From NCBI GenBank assembly GCA_041483675.1, contig JBGPGE010000010.1:1-64000 (forward strand): a stretch of 64,000 nucleotides of DNA, in the 5' to 3' direction. The notes under the pieces were generated by a model. It was given only the letters and a program-made list of their open reading frames with translations. It made no database searches and was not told the DNA's origin. Shown here in pieces: positions 6,622 through 14,753 of the stretch (positions within the stretch are counted from its first letter, which is position 1; each line of letters starts with the position of its first letter). Made by a program: the position numbers and the translations under genes. The stretch is from 2-12-FULL-60-19 sp041483675 (GTDB lineage Bacteria; Desulfobacterota; Binatia; UBA9968).

Positions 6622-8073
6622 CTATCCTTTGATCACTCCCACAGGCCGGAAACGCGCGACTTTTCGTGAAATCCCGGCCAGGTCCATCGTCTCCACGACG
6701 TCGGCGACATCTTTATAAGCGTGAGGCATCTCCTCGGCCATGGTGCCGCGCCCGTGATAGCGCGCGACCACGCCGCGACGCGCCATCTCCTGATCGATGT
6801 CGATCCCCTGGCTCTGTTTCTTCGACTGCGTGCGGCTCATCACCCGGCCGGCGCCGTGGCAGGTGCTGCCGAAGGTTTTCTCCATCGCCGCCTCGGTCCC
6901 GACCAGGAGGTAAGAATAGCGTCCCATGTCGCCGGGGATGAGAATCGGTTGGCCGGTTTTTTGATAAGCCTGGGGAATTTGCGCGTGGCCCGGCGGAAAT
7001 GCGCGCGTTGCTCCCTTGCGATGAACGCATAGCCGGCGCTTTTGGCCGTCCACGACGTGATCTTCGATTTTGGCGATGTTGTGGCACACGTCGTAAATCA
7101 GTGAAAAACCCAGCTCCGCCGGATTCGTGTTTAAGGCTTTCAGAAAAGCTTTCTCCGCCAAGCTCATGATGACCTGGCGATTCACCCAGGCATAGTTGGC
7201 GGCCGCGGCCATCGCGCCGAGGTAGTTCCGGCCTTCAGGAGAGTTGATCGGCGTGCAGGCGAGTTGGCGGTCGGGGAGCTGGATATTGTATGTAGCCATC
7301 GCCTGATTCATCACCTTGAGAAAATCCTCGCAGGTCTGGTAGCCCAGACCGCGCGAGCCGGTGTGAATCAGAATGACGAGCTGGTCGAGAAAAATACCGA
7401 GCGAGTTTGCAATCTCCGGGAGATAGATCTCCTCTACCTTACCGATCTCGAGAAAATGATTTCCCGATCCCAGCGTTCCGACCTGTTTTAAGCCCCGCTC
7501 CAGGGCGCGGTCGCTCAAAAGCTCGGCATCCGCGCTCTCAAGCCGGCCGCCTTCTTCCATATATTCCAGGTCCTCGGCGCGGCCATAGCCATGCTCCACC
7601 GCCCAGCGCGCGCCGTCGCGCAGCAGCCGCTTTTCGTTTTCTTTCGACAGCTTGGGGATCGCGCCCTCGGCGCCGACGCCGGAGGGAACGAGCGAGAAGA
7701 GCGCCTCGACGATGTGGGAAATTTTTTCGCGGACATCCTTGAAGACCAAACTGGTCTTCACGAGGCGGACGCCGCAATTAATATCGTAACCGACACCGCC
7801 CGGCGAGATTACTCCATGCTCGACATCCATCGCCGCGACGCCGCCGATGGGAAAGCCGTAGCCCCAGTGAATGTCCGGCATGGCGAGGGAATAGCCGACG
7901 ATGCCGGGAAGGTGGGCGACGTTCATGACCTGTCTCAGGCAGTTGTCGTCCTTAAGAGCGGAAAAAAGTTTCTCCGTCGCGTAGATCCGCCCCGGCACGC
8001 GCATGCCGCCCTGGCGCGGGATCTCCCAGAGGTAGTCGTTAACCCGGGTGACCTTGATTTCTTCTGCAGCCAT
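6622..8073 (-). CDS. rtcB: RNA 3'-terminal phosphate ligase RtcB
   Basis: 483 residues. RtcB joins 2',3'-cyclic or 3'-phosphate RNA ends to 5'-OH ends using GTP and Mn2+. The conserved metal and guanylylation elements are all present: MPDIHWGYGFPIGGVAA, PGGVGYDINCGVR with Cys100, LGSGNHFLEI, HTGSRGLG, CHNIAK, then HRKGATRAFPPGH carrying the guanylylated His, and TCHGAGR. The length is normal. The start at 8073 follows AGGTGA. Archease lies about 100 bases upstream on the same strand and a DHH phosphoesterase beyond it, giving an RNA-repair operon. Bacterial RtcB repairs cleaved tRNA or rRNA in some species; the target here is unknown. Confidence 0.96.
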   Translation of the reverse strand: MAAEEIKVTRVNDYLWEIPRQGGMRVPGRIYATEKLFSALKDDNCLRQVMNVAHLPGIVGYSLAMPDIHWGYGFPIGGVAAMDVEHGVISPGGVGYDINCGVRLVKTSLVFKDVREKISHIVEALFSLVPSGVGAEGAIPKLSKENEKRLLRDGARWAVEHGYGRAEDLEYMEEGGRLESADAELLSDRALERGLKQVGTLGSGNHFLEIGKVEEIYLPEIANSLGIFLDQLVILIHTGSRGLGYQTCEDFLKVMNQAMATYNIQLPDRQLACTPINSPEGRNYLGAMAAAANYAWVNRQVIMSLAEKAFLKALNTNPAELGFSLIYDVCHNIAKIEDHVVDGQKRRLCVHRKGATRAFPPGHAQIPQAYQKTGQPILIPGDMGRYSYLLVGTEAAMEKTFGSTCHGAGRVMSRTQSKKQSQGIDIDQEMARRGVVARYHGRGTMAEEMPHAYKDVADVVETMDLAGISRKVARFRPVGVIKG

Positions 8074-8094
8074 GCTTCACCTAGCTCAAACAAG

Positions 8095-8172
8095 TAGGCA
8101 GTCGGCAGAAGGCAGTAAGCAGCAAGAATCCGGAATTCACGGCCTACTGCTTACTGCATACTGCCTGCTGGA
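8095..8172. repeat. GCAGTAGGCAG-type inverted repeat between rtcB and archease
   Basis: The left arm reads GTAGGCAGTCGGCAGAAGGCAG and the right arm is of the complementary CTGCTTACTGCATACTGCC type. Related sequence occurs near 2550-2645 and 30205-30280. It interrupts the otherwise tight archease-rtcB spacing. Confidence 0.6.
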
Positions 8173-8177
8173 CTTTG

Positions 8178-8606
8178 TTAGACATCGAAGATCACTCGCG
8201 CGCGCCAACGGTCATTCTCTTGCCACACCTTGAACCCATGATAGGTCACGCCTTTGATCTCGGTATGAAATTTGTGCCGCTTGAGGTCGAGGGCTTCTCC
8301 TTTGACTATCCCCTCGACGCGACCCGGTTCGATGGTCGTGATGTCGCATCGCTTGCCGATGAATCCTCGAAGGTTAAATTGCGCCAGCAGCTCGCAGAGC
8401 CAGGCGTGCAGCAGCTCTTCCCAATTTTCCGCGGTCGCCAAGATTTTGATCTCTTCTTTCGGTTCGATCCCCGCGGTTTCGGCGATCAGGCCGTACAAGG
8501 CTTCGCCGGCGAGTTTGAACAGCTCGGCCGGGTCGGCGGCTTCGACCTCGAAGCCCAGGTCGGCGGTGTGATCGATCTCGCGGACCGATCGCTTTGTCTC
8601 ATTCAT
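8178..8606 (-). CDS. Archease, RtcB activating protein
   Basis: 142 residues. The N-terminal REIDHTADLGFEV is the archease signature, with Asp12 and Asp16 as probable metal ligands. The middle carries ENWEELLHAWLCELLAQF. The C-terminus carries KGVTYHGFKVWQEN and ends RARVIFDV, where the final Asp contributes to the metal site in known structures. Archease speeds RtcB guanylylation and allows multiple turnovers. Its place directly upstream of rtcB fits that role. It overlaps the end of the DHH gene by eight bases, showing translational coupling. Confidence 0.94.
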   Translation of the reverse strand: MNETKRSVREIDHTADLGFEVEAADPAELFKLAGEALYGLIAETAGIEPKEEIKILATAENWEELLHAWLCELLAQFNLRGFIGKRCDITTIEPGRVEGIVKGEALDLKRHKFHTEIKGVTYHGFKVWQENDRWRARVIFDV

Positions 8607-9993
8607 GAGGCTGGTCTTCCTCGCGCTCGGCGATCAGCGGCACAATCGCCTCGCGGATCACCTTCTCGCTCACCTCGCCGAATCTCTCTTTGAAGCGGTC
8701 AAGCGGCACGACGGCTTTCGCCATCGCCCGGTGGCCGCCGGCGCTGCCGATCTCGTCGAACAGCCGCTTCATAATATCGCCCGCGCTTTTGACGTAGCCG
8801 ACGTTTCTCACCGAGATCACCACGCGGTTGCCGGAGAGCCCGGAGACGATGGCCCATTCCACGCCTTCGATCTGGAGACAGAACTCCGCCATCTGCGGAA
8901 TCACGTCTTCCCGCTTGACCTCGCCCATATGAATCACCGCGACGCCGTCTTCCAACTGCAAGCGGCTGAGCGCCCGGCCGAGCGCTTCGAGATCCTCGCG
9001 CGGCAGCGCCGGCCGCTCCATGCGCGTAATCAGGGCGCGACTGGCGAGCGGGTAGAGGAAGGTAAAGGCCTCGAGATCGGCGATGTGACTCCCGCGCTCC
9101 AGGAACAGCGTATCGCTTTTGATGCCGTAGAGGAGCGCGGTGGCGAGTCGCTGCGACGGCTCCATGCCGGCGGCGCGGAGGTATTCCGTGAATATGGTGG
9201 AGGTTGCGCCGTACTGGGTTCTGAGATCGGTGAAGCGCGCCGGGAACGGCGCCCGCTTGGGATGGTGATCGACTACCAGATCGACCTTCCCCAGCGGCCT
9301 CTGAAAATAGGGCGGCTGGACATCGACCAGGGCGAGCTTCGCGCCGTCCGCGTGCAAGTCTTCATGAGTGATGCGGTCGATCTGGATCTCCAGGAGACGA
9401 ATCATGGCGAGATTTTCCGGCCGGGTGACTTCGCCGAAGGTGACGATGGGCGTGGTCGCGCGGTTGCGTCCCAATAACTCGCGCAGGGCCAGGGCGCTGC
9501 CGATCGCGTCGGGGTCGGGATCGTGCTGGAGCAGAATATGGATTTTGTCCTTTTCACGAAAGAGTGAGCGGATCCGCTCCACCGTGCGCCGGTTGATCGT
9601 GTCGAGCAGCTGCGGCGCGCAGAATTCCTCGAACATGTCCTCCAGCGGAAGGCGGCGCAGCAGCGGATCTTTGTGATTTCCCGTCGCCTCTTTCTCGGAG
9701 GAGAGCGAGACGATCGGCATCTCCGGTTTCGCCGTTCGTAACAGCATGTAAACCTGCTCGCGCAACTGGCGGCTTCTGATAAACAGGATGACCTGGTTGA
9801 CCCGGTCCAGATGGGCCTTTTCGTAGGTCGCATCGGCAGCCAAATCGCCCGACTGGCTGCTGCCGCCGCGCCGCCTGATTCGCCGGGCCGCTTCGGCCTC
9901 CTGGACGAGGAAGAGCACCTCTCCGCGCTTGGTGGCGAGCTTGCGCATAAACTGAAAAAGCAGGTCGTCTTCGCAGATCGCTAAATATTTCAT
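8599..9993 (-). CDS. DHH-family phosphoesterase with N-terminal Rossmann-like domain
   Basis: 464 residues from ATG 9993; an in-frame start at 10017 is also possible. The first 130 residues (KYLAICEDDLLFQFMRKL, then QVILFIRSRQ) look like a degenerate TrkA-N/nucleotide-binding domain. The DHH domain follows: LLQHDPDPDAIGSALAL, LALVDVQPP, VDLVVDHHPKR and QYGATSTIFTEYL. The DHHA1 part carries GSAGGHRAMAKA. The family includes NrnA (nanoRNA and pAp hydrolase) and related cyclic-dinucleotide phosphodiesterases. It is the first gene of the archease-rtcB unit, so a role in RNA end processing or clearance of short RNA is plausible but inferred. Confidence 0.85.
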   Translation of the reverse strand: MKYLAICEDDLLFQFMRKLATKRGEVLFLVQEAEAARRIRRRGGSSQSGDLAADATYEKAHLDRVNQVILFIRSRQLREQVYMLLRTAKPEMPIVSLSSEKEATGNHKDPLLRRLPLEDMFEEFCAPQLLDTINRRTVERIRSLFREKDKIHILLQHDPDPDAIGSALALRELLGRNRATTPIVTFGEVTRPENLAMIRLLEIQIDRITHEDLHADGAKLALVDVQPPYFQRPLGKVDLVVDHHPKRAPFPARFTDLRTQYGATSTIFTEYLRAAGMEPSQRLATALLYGIKSDTLFLERGSHIADLEAFTFLYPLASRALITRMERPALPREDLEALGRALSRLQLEDGVAVIHMGEVKREDVIPQMAEFCLQIEGVEWAIVSGLSGNRVVISVRNVGYVKSAGDIMKRLFDEIGSAGGHRAMAKAVVPLDRFKERFGEVSEKVIREAIVPLIAEREEDQPHE

Positions 9994-10175
9994 CGGCTCA
10001 TCCCGTGACAGGGACAATCAGAACGCTGATGTGGAGAGCGTGAGACGGGAAATCCGGCTTTTGCCAAACACAGAAAAAGCCTAGCACCTCCCCCCCCGTT
10101 TTTCCACCGGGGTTGAATGAGGCTTATCCGCTGCGTATAAGGACTAGATTCGGTAGAGGGGAGCGATCAAGAATT

Positions 10176-11402
10176 ATGATCAACAGCGGCGAGAGAGGAT
10201 TCGGCCTTCCCAAATTCAGCCTGGCGGAGCGGGAGCGGCGCTGGGGCAAGGTCCGGGAGCTAATGCGCGGCGCCGGACTCGACGCGATTATCGGTTTTCC
10301 GAACCAGAGCCACTGGGACCAATTTCAGGCCGACATCCGCTATCTCACTCATATCGGCGGCCATCAGTTCGAGATCGCCACGGTCTTTCCGCTCTACGGG
10401 GACGTGACCGCCTTTGTACGCGGCGCGAACGAAGTCGAGTGGTGGGCGATCGCGCAGGACTGGGTGAAAGACATTCGCGCGACGCGCAGAACCTGGGGCG
10501 AGCCCGTGATCGACCGGATGAAGGAGCTGAAGCTGGACACAGCGCGCATCGGCGTGAGCGGCCTGGGCGGGCTACTCAGAGCGCCCGAGGGCACCGTCGT
10601 CGCGGGCATGTTGGAAAAAGTGAAGACAGCCTTTCCCAAGGCGCAATTCGAAAGCGCCACCGAGCTGCTGCAGGATGCGCGCTCGATAAAAGGGGCGGAA
10701 GAGGTCGCCTTCGTCGAGCGCGCCGCGGGAATTCTCGATCGAGTCGTCGAGGCGCTGCTGGCGAAGGCGCGCGTGGGAGTGATGGAAAACGAGATGGTCG
10801 CTACCATCTGGCACACGATCATCGCCAACGGCGGCGACTACCCTTCGATGACACACTGGGGCGCCGGGCAGGGCGTGCCGTGGGCCAGCCGCATCGCGCC
10901 GCATAGAAAGCTCCAGGCCGGCGACATGATCAACACCGAGCTGGAGGCGAAATACGGCGGCTATATCGCCCAAACCGTCCAGGCCGCCTGTCTCGGCAAA
11001 ATCCCCGCCGAGCTCAAGCGCGCGTTCGACACGAGCGTCAGGATTTTCGACGATCTGGTCGCCTTCATGAAGCCGGGCGTCACCTTCCGCGAGGTCGTCA
11101 GCCGTTATCAAAAGTTGGTTCGGGAATCGGGCCACATCCCCAAAGGCATGCTGCTTCACGGGCGCGGCATAGGAGAAGACCGGCCGCAGGTGACGGGCGA
11201 GGCGGATGTGAGTTACAACGCGGCGCAATATACGATGCACCTCGATATTCCGCTGGTGGAAGGAAACGTCTTTGTCCTCAAGCCGGGCGCGATGCCGTCG
11301 GAGGCGCCGGATTCGATCCGCTGCGGCGATACGGTGGTGATCGCGGCGAACGGCGCGCGCCGGCTGGGAAAAAGAAAGTTTAGTTTTCCGGAGATTCTTT
11401 AA
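10176..11402 (+). CDS. Creatinase-like M24 protein lacking the metal ligands
   Basis: 408 residues from ATG 10176; an upstream TTG at 10113 would extend it. The N-terminal domain (SLAERERRWGKVRELMRGAGLDAIIGF) and C-terminal pita-bread domain fit the aminopeptidase P/prolidase/creatinase fold. The five usual metal ligands are not kept. The first-Asp region reads INTELEAKYGGY and the second-Asp position is Gln in GYIAQTVQ. The His motif is HGRGIG, the first Glu is Lys in FVLKPG and the last Glu is Gly in IRCGDTVV. Creatinase itself works without metal, so C-N hydrolysis is plausible. A cupin gene and a small gene follow on the same strand. Confidence 0.8.
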   Translation: MINSGERGFGLPKFSLAERERRWGKVRELMRGAGLDAIIGFPNQSHWDQFQADIRYLTHIGGHQFEIATVFPLYGDVTAFVRGANEVEWWAIAQDWVKDIRATRRTWGEPVIDRMKELKLDTARIGVSGLGGLLRAPEGTVVAGMLEKVKTAFPKAQFESATELLQDARSIKGAEEVAFVERAAGILDRVVEALLAKARVGVMENEMVATIWHTIIANGGDYPSMTHWGAGQGVPWASRIAPHRKLQAGDMINTELEAKYGGYIAQTVQAACLGKIPAELKRAFDTSVRIFDDLVAFMKPGVTFREVVSRYQKLVRESGHIPKGMLLHGRGIGEDRPQVTGEADVSYNAAQYTMHLDIPLVEGNVFVLKPGAMPSEAPDSIRCGDTVVIAANGARRLGKRKFSFPEIL

Positions 11403-11468
11403 ATGTGATCGATGTCTTGCTAAGGAGAACCTACACGCGCTGATCAAAAACTTTTTGGGGAGGTCGGC

Positions 11469-11900
11469 ATGGAAAAGTTAACGGGCATACAGACTCTCGA
11501 CGCGGTCGAGCAGACCCGCTGGGACAAATCGACCGGCAGGAACTACGTGCGCTTGACCGACAGCGATCGCTGCCATATCGCGCTTAACTGCTACGAGCCG
11601 GGCGTCAACGACGAGATGCACTGCCATCCGGGCTCGGATCACACCTTCTTCGTCGTGGAAGGGGAGTGCACGATCAAAGGACTTAAAGACGGCGAGGAGC
11701 CCAGGCTGACTCGGCACCAGGGCGTCCATATCGCCGCGGGATATTTCTACCAGCTCAACAATACGGGGAAGGGAAGGCTGATTCTCTATCAGGTGAGCAC
11801 CAACCCCAACCCCAGGCCGAAAAAGGGGAAGGTCATCTACGGCATCGATACGAGCTTGAAGGAGCATCTCCTCGGCCGGCTGACGGAGCAGCAGCCATGA
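11469..11900 (+). CDS. Single-domain cupin protein
   Basis: 143 residues from ATG 11469 behind GGGGAGG. Cupin motif 1 reads NDEMHCHPGSDHTFFVVEGE, with the two His and a Glu of the usual metal site. Motif 2 region reads GVHIAAGYFYQLNNTG, where the usual His is replaced by Tyr. The C-terminus (KKGKVIYGIDTSLKEHL) is family-like. It could be a dioxygenase or a small-molecule sensor. It lies 66 bases after the M24 gene and overlaps the next small gene by four bases (ATGA), so the three probably act together. Confidence 0.8.
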   Translation: MEKLTGIQTLDAVEQTRWDKSTGRNYVRLTDSDRCHIALNCYEPGVNDEMHCHPGSDHTFFVVEGECTIKGLKDGEEPRLTRHQGVHIAAGYFYQLNNTGKGRLILYQVSTNPNPRPKKGKVIYGIDTSLKEHLLGRLTEQQP

Positions 11901-12166
11901 CCGTAAAAGACATGCAGGAGTGGTGCAAGGCCAACCGGCTCGACGCCCGCGGAATCGTCCGCGGCGGCGAGTTTTTTATCCGCCACGCTACAGAGGAAAC
12001 TTCCGCCAATCTCCCCACCGCGCAGCAGGTCCTACACTGGGACCTTCACATCGGCGAGCGCCGGCTGCCGGCCAGCCCCTCCGACATGGAGCGGCTGGTT
12101 ACCGGAAAAATCAGCCTGGAAAATTTGATCCAGGCGATGAGCCGCGAGGGCAGACGGCCGGAGTGA
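11897..12166 (+). CDS. Small conserved-looking protein of unknown function
   Basis: 89 residues. Its ATG overlaps the cupin stop as ATGA, strong evidence that it is translated. Features are an N-terminal KDMQEWCKANRLDARGIVRGGEFF and a C-terminal helix LVTGKISLENLIQAMSREG. There is no signal peptide or membrane segment. I do not recognise a family. Coupling to the cupin and creatinase-like genes suggests a subunit or accessory role in that pathway. Confidence 0.65.
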   Translation: MTVKDMQEWCKANRLDARGIVRGGEFFIRHATEETSANLPTAQQVLHWDLHIGERRLPASPSDMERLVTGKISLENLIQAMSREGRRPE

Positions 12167-12181
12167 GGGGAGGCAGCGGCA

Positions 12182-12334
12182 GTGAGGAAAGTTCGGAAAG
12201 GCTCGAAAGCCACGTCATCCACTGAGGCTGTCACGAGAGCGCGCCGCGGGACTCGTACCAACAGAGAGATTGAGCTTGCGCTTAAAAACCTGATTCGCAG
12301 AGGCAGAGGCCGGTTCGTCGACGTCTACAGGTAA
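12182..12334 (+). CDS. Possible short basic ORF
   Basis: 50 codons from GTG 12182 to TAA 12334, with GGGGAGG seven bases upstream. The product is rich in Arg and Lys (RKVRKGSKA, TRARRGTRTNREIE, LIRRGRGRFVDVYR). It could be a real small nucleic-acid-binding protein or a fragment of an antitoxin. It is supported mainly by the ribosome site and position, so confidence is low. Confidence 0.3.
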   Translation: MRKVRKGSKATSSTEAVTRARRGTRTNREIELALKNLIRRGRGRFVDVYR

Positions 12335-12374
12335 GCGGGTTGAGCATTCTTTAGAAAAGATTGTTTAGATTGTC

Positions 12375-12509
12375 GTGTCTGCGCCCGACGGTTCTCTTCG
12401 CCGCAACCTCTCCCGCATCGAAGCCGGAAAACACCGCCCCACCCTTGAAACATTGGAGAAGCTTGCCGCCGCTTTGAAAGTTCCCGTCGTGGATCTGATT
12501 GCCGGTTGA
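12375..12509 (+). pseudogene. Remnant of an XRE-type helix-turn-helix protein
   Basis: The plus strand encodes NLSRIEAGKHRPTLETLEKL followed by AAALKVPVVDLIAG and a stop. This is the recognition-helix and C-terminal end of a Cro/CI-type regulator. The upstream part, including the first helices, is missing and the frame closes just before. It is a decayed regulator fragment. Confidence 0.7.
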
Positions 12510-12516
12510 CCGCATG

Positions 12517-13068
12517 TTAGGCGTCCTTCGGAAACGCTGAAAAATACGCATCGCAGAGACCGTCGTGATATCCCCATCCGATCCCGTCGGACGACTCGGT
12601 GAGCTGCCGCAGCCGATCTCGGAATGATTGCTGTTCCGGAGCAGGGAGATCTCTGGCGGCCTTGATCGCCCTGGCGTACATGTACACGAGCGCGTCGTAG
12701 AATCCTTCGTCTATGTCGCCATAGTCGAGCGTGAATCGGTTGCCACATTCCACGAAGTAGATCATCAGCTCAAGTTCCCCACGCGCGTTATGCGCGGCCT
12801 TCCGGTACTCGCTGATCGCTTTTTTCGCCTTAGAAATCTGAATCGGCCGATTGCGAAAGACATCCGGGTACATGCAGTCGGCGATGACCTCTTTGTAATG
12901 GACAAGCGGGTCTTGGCCGAGGCTGAGTCGTGCATCGACAAAGTGCCGGTTGCTCGGCGAGAGGTCGTACATGTCTCTGATGAATCCCACGAGCCCTTCT
13001 CGGTCAAAGCCTGCGATCGCAGACTTCACGACGGACCAACTCGATTTCGGCTGCTCTTTGCGGGTCAT
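12517..13068 (-). CDS. DUF6155-like protein
   Basis: 183 residues. The region FDREGLVGFIRDMYDLSPSN RHFVDARL followed by HYKEVIADCMYPD resembles the DUF6155 family, small helical proteins without known function. The rest is helical with conserved aromatic residues (GWGYHDGLCDAYF). There are no catalytic signatures, signal peptide or membrane segments. It ends beside a decayed regulator and lies in an accessory stretch of orphans, so horizontal arrival is likely. The family call is from memory and moderate. Confidence 0.6.
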   Translation of the reverse strand: MTRKEQPKSSWSVVKSAIAGFDREGLVGFIRDMYDLSPSNRHFVDARLSLGQDPLVHYKEVIADCMYPDVFRNRPIQISKAKKAISEYRKAAHNARGELELMIYFVECGNRFTLDYGDIDEGFYDALVYMYARAIKAARDLPAPEQQSFRDRLRQLTESSDGIGWGYHDGLCDAYFSAFPKDA

Positions 13069-13078
13069 CTCTAACTAC

Positions 13079-13273
13079 CTAAAGGGAGATAAAAGGTTCC
13101 TGGCACCGTTTCTCTACGGCTAGAAGAGATAGAGCGGCCGGTTTTGCTCTCCGAATATGAATCGGTTTCTCCCAAGCTGAATCGTCCTCAGCTTGCGATT
13201 CTACAACCCTGTCGATCTCTTCTTCGGAAAATTGTTGTCTTCGAGTTTTCCTTTTTGAATTCAGAACGGCCAT
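13079..13273 (-). CDS. Antitoxin-like small protein with repeat-derived tail
   Basis: 64 residues. The core RQQFSEEEIDRVVESQAEDDSAWEKP resembles short acidic antitoxin-type proteins that accompany small toxin genes. The final residues (VEKRCQEPFISL) are encoded by a dispersed TCCTGGCAC repeat, so the original C-terminus seems to have been replaced. No toxin partner is adjacent. Confidence 0.5.
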   Translation of the reverse strand: MAVLNSKRKTRRQQFSEEEIDRVVESQAEDDSAWEKPIHIRRAKPAALSLLAVEKRCQEPFISL

Positions 13274-13451
13274 CCTGTGATTATCCGGGCAAGATTGCCG
13301 GGTTTAAGTTGAAAAATAATCTTGAGTCTTCGCCCGCCCAGAGTCCCCTCGATCACGTTGAAAGAGACTCCTGGCACATTTTGTTCGCCTTTGAACGTTC
13401 ATGTAGTAGATTTGATTACTGGCAGATGATCCAGTTGGCTTGAAATGAGAG

Positions 13452-14432
13452 TCATCTAGTGTTCGTTTTTCTCGGTTCAACCGGCCACGTGCAGGCGACA
13501 ACTCTTTGCGTCGAAACCATAAGCTTGCCGGTAGGAGTCGTTAGGGTGTCTGTGTGCGGTTCTATACGGTAATGCCGGTTCTTGGCTATGAAGCGTTGAA
13601 CCCATGGATGATCGTCTCGATAGAAGACAGTCTCCTCGGCGCATCGTACAATTAAACAGTTTAGCTTTACGAGCTCTTGGCGGTTGATATTGCGCATGTG
13701 GCATTTGAAATTCGCGAAATCAAGGTCAAATCGGCTCTTATCGAGCGTGCGGTTGGGCATGATACGAAGCGCAAGATTGGGTGCTAGGGGAACGATGCGA
13801 TTCAGGACGCGTGGGTCGTCTGTCTTCTCGATGGCGGCAGGAAAATCGCTCGTGAAGAACGGGCTACCGTCAAAGGTGTTGTACAAAATCTCCCACTTGA
13901 AATTCCCAAAGGTAGCCACGAGCTTCAGGATCGAATCGATACCGATCGCTTGGGGGTATTTGGGATCGATCGTGACTTCGATGGATCCGTCCCGCAGTAA
14001 GTCGGTAAGGCTTGCACCGCCTAGCTTGGCAGGAGAGGGCGGCATCAACCCGCGAGCATCCATCATGACCGCTGTGGCTTCGAAGGTGCTCTTGAGGGGC
14101 CCGCAGTTAATGCGCATGCCACCCAGTGAGCAGCAAATGACATAGGCGACGAAGCCAGCGACCGTGTAGATGCACTCCCTGTCGATCTTTTCGGAGATCA
14201 GCTTGTCAAGAGCGGAGTTGTACTTCGGTTCGATTGTCTTCAAGAACTGCTCAATCGATCGATTTTCCCGCAGATAGGCGTTCGTGCTTCCATCCAGGAT
14301 TCTACACACATCCTCTGATTTTGGCGTGAAAGGTTTGAAGTCGCTTTTGCGAATCGCGTACATTCGGTTGCCGAGAGCCGGCGAATGGAATCTCTTGAGA
14401 TGCACCTGGGAGATGTAGTGGTCAAGCGGCAT
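13452..14432 (-). CDS. DUF4238 domain protein
   Basis: 326 residues. The N-terminus DHYISQVHLKRFHSP is the DUF4238 hallmark. A further family element is PFFTSDFPAAIEK, where a conserved Asp sits after a Ser. DUF4238 proteins are common in integrons, islands and defence regions; their activity is unknown. The base composition is more AT-rich than the neighbouring metabolic operons, consistent with transfer. It stands alone with a gap of about 320 bases upstream and about 180 downstream. Confidence 0.8.
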   Translation of the reverse strand: MPLDHYISQVHLKRFHSPALGNRMYAIRKSDFKPFTPKSEDVCRILDGSTNAYLRENRSIEQFLKTIEPKYNSALDKLISEKIDRECIYTVAGFVAYVICCSLGGMRINCGPLKSTFEATAVMMDARGLMPPSPAKLGGASLTDLLRDGSIEVTIDPKYPQAIGIDSILKLVATFGNFKWEILYNTFDGSPFFTSDFPAAIEKTDDPRVLNRIVPLAPNLALRIMPNRTLDKSRFDLDFANFKCHMRNINRQELVKLNCLIVRCAEETVFYRDDHPWVQRFIAKNRHYRIEPHTDTLTTPTGKLMVSTQRVVACTWPVEPRKTNTR

Positions 14433-14753
14433 TGTGTTTTCAAAGTAACAGCGCCCTAGATGGGCTCGTAATTCCTGTAAAAATGAATCATAGGTGCCTA
14501 ACCGTTAAGGCTGAGCAGTCAAGGCCCGCGAGCCTTGCGACTGGCTGCGAAGGTCCGTCTCAAGGCGAATGTTATGTGGAAGCGGCAAGGGGTCGCGCAT
14601 GAATATATTAACAATCATTGCGAACAGGTACTAGAGTGTAACGTTATTGACAAATGAATCCAAGATGCTCTTGACCTACTTGCCTCGCGGTGCGAAGATG
14701 CACAGCCGTTTGGACAGCAGAGCGTGGTCGCACAGAAAACGGGAGAAATTGCC
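14433..14753. other. Gene-free stretch between divergent orphans
   Basis: No coding signal. It contains a loosely attC-like arrangement (GCCTAAC near 14495 and GTTATGT near 14571), which I do not consider convincing, and AT-rich sequence near 14600-14650 where promoters for the rightward gene could lie. The ribosome site GGGAG before ATG 14754 is inside the end of this stretch. Confidence 0.4.

Noticed and set aside
14490..14580. attC-like site (GCCTAAC ... GTTATGT) near a DUF4238 gene
   Set aside because: The right arm breaks the GTTRRRY rule and the inner arms do not pair well. No integrase or cassette array is visible.
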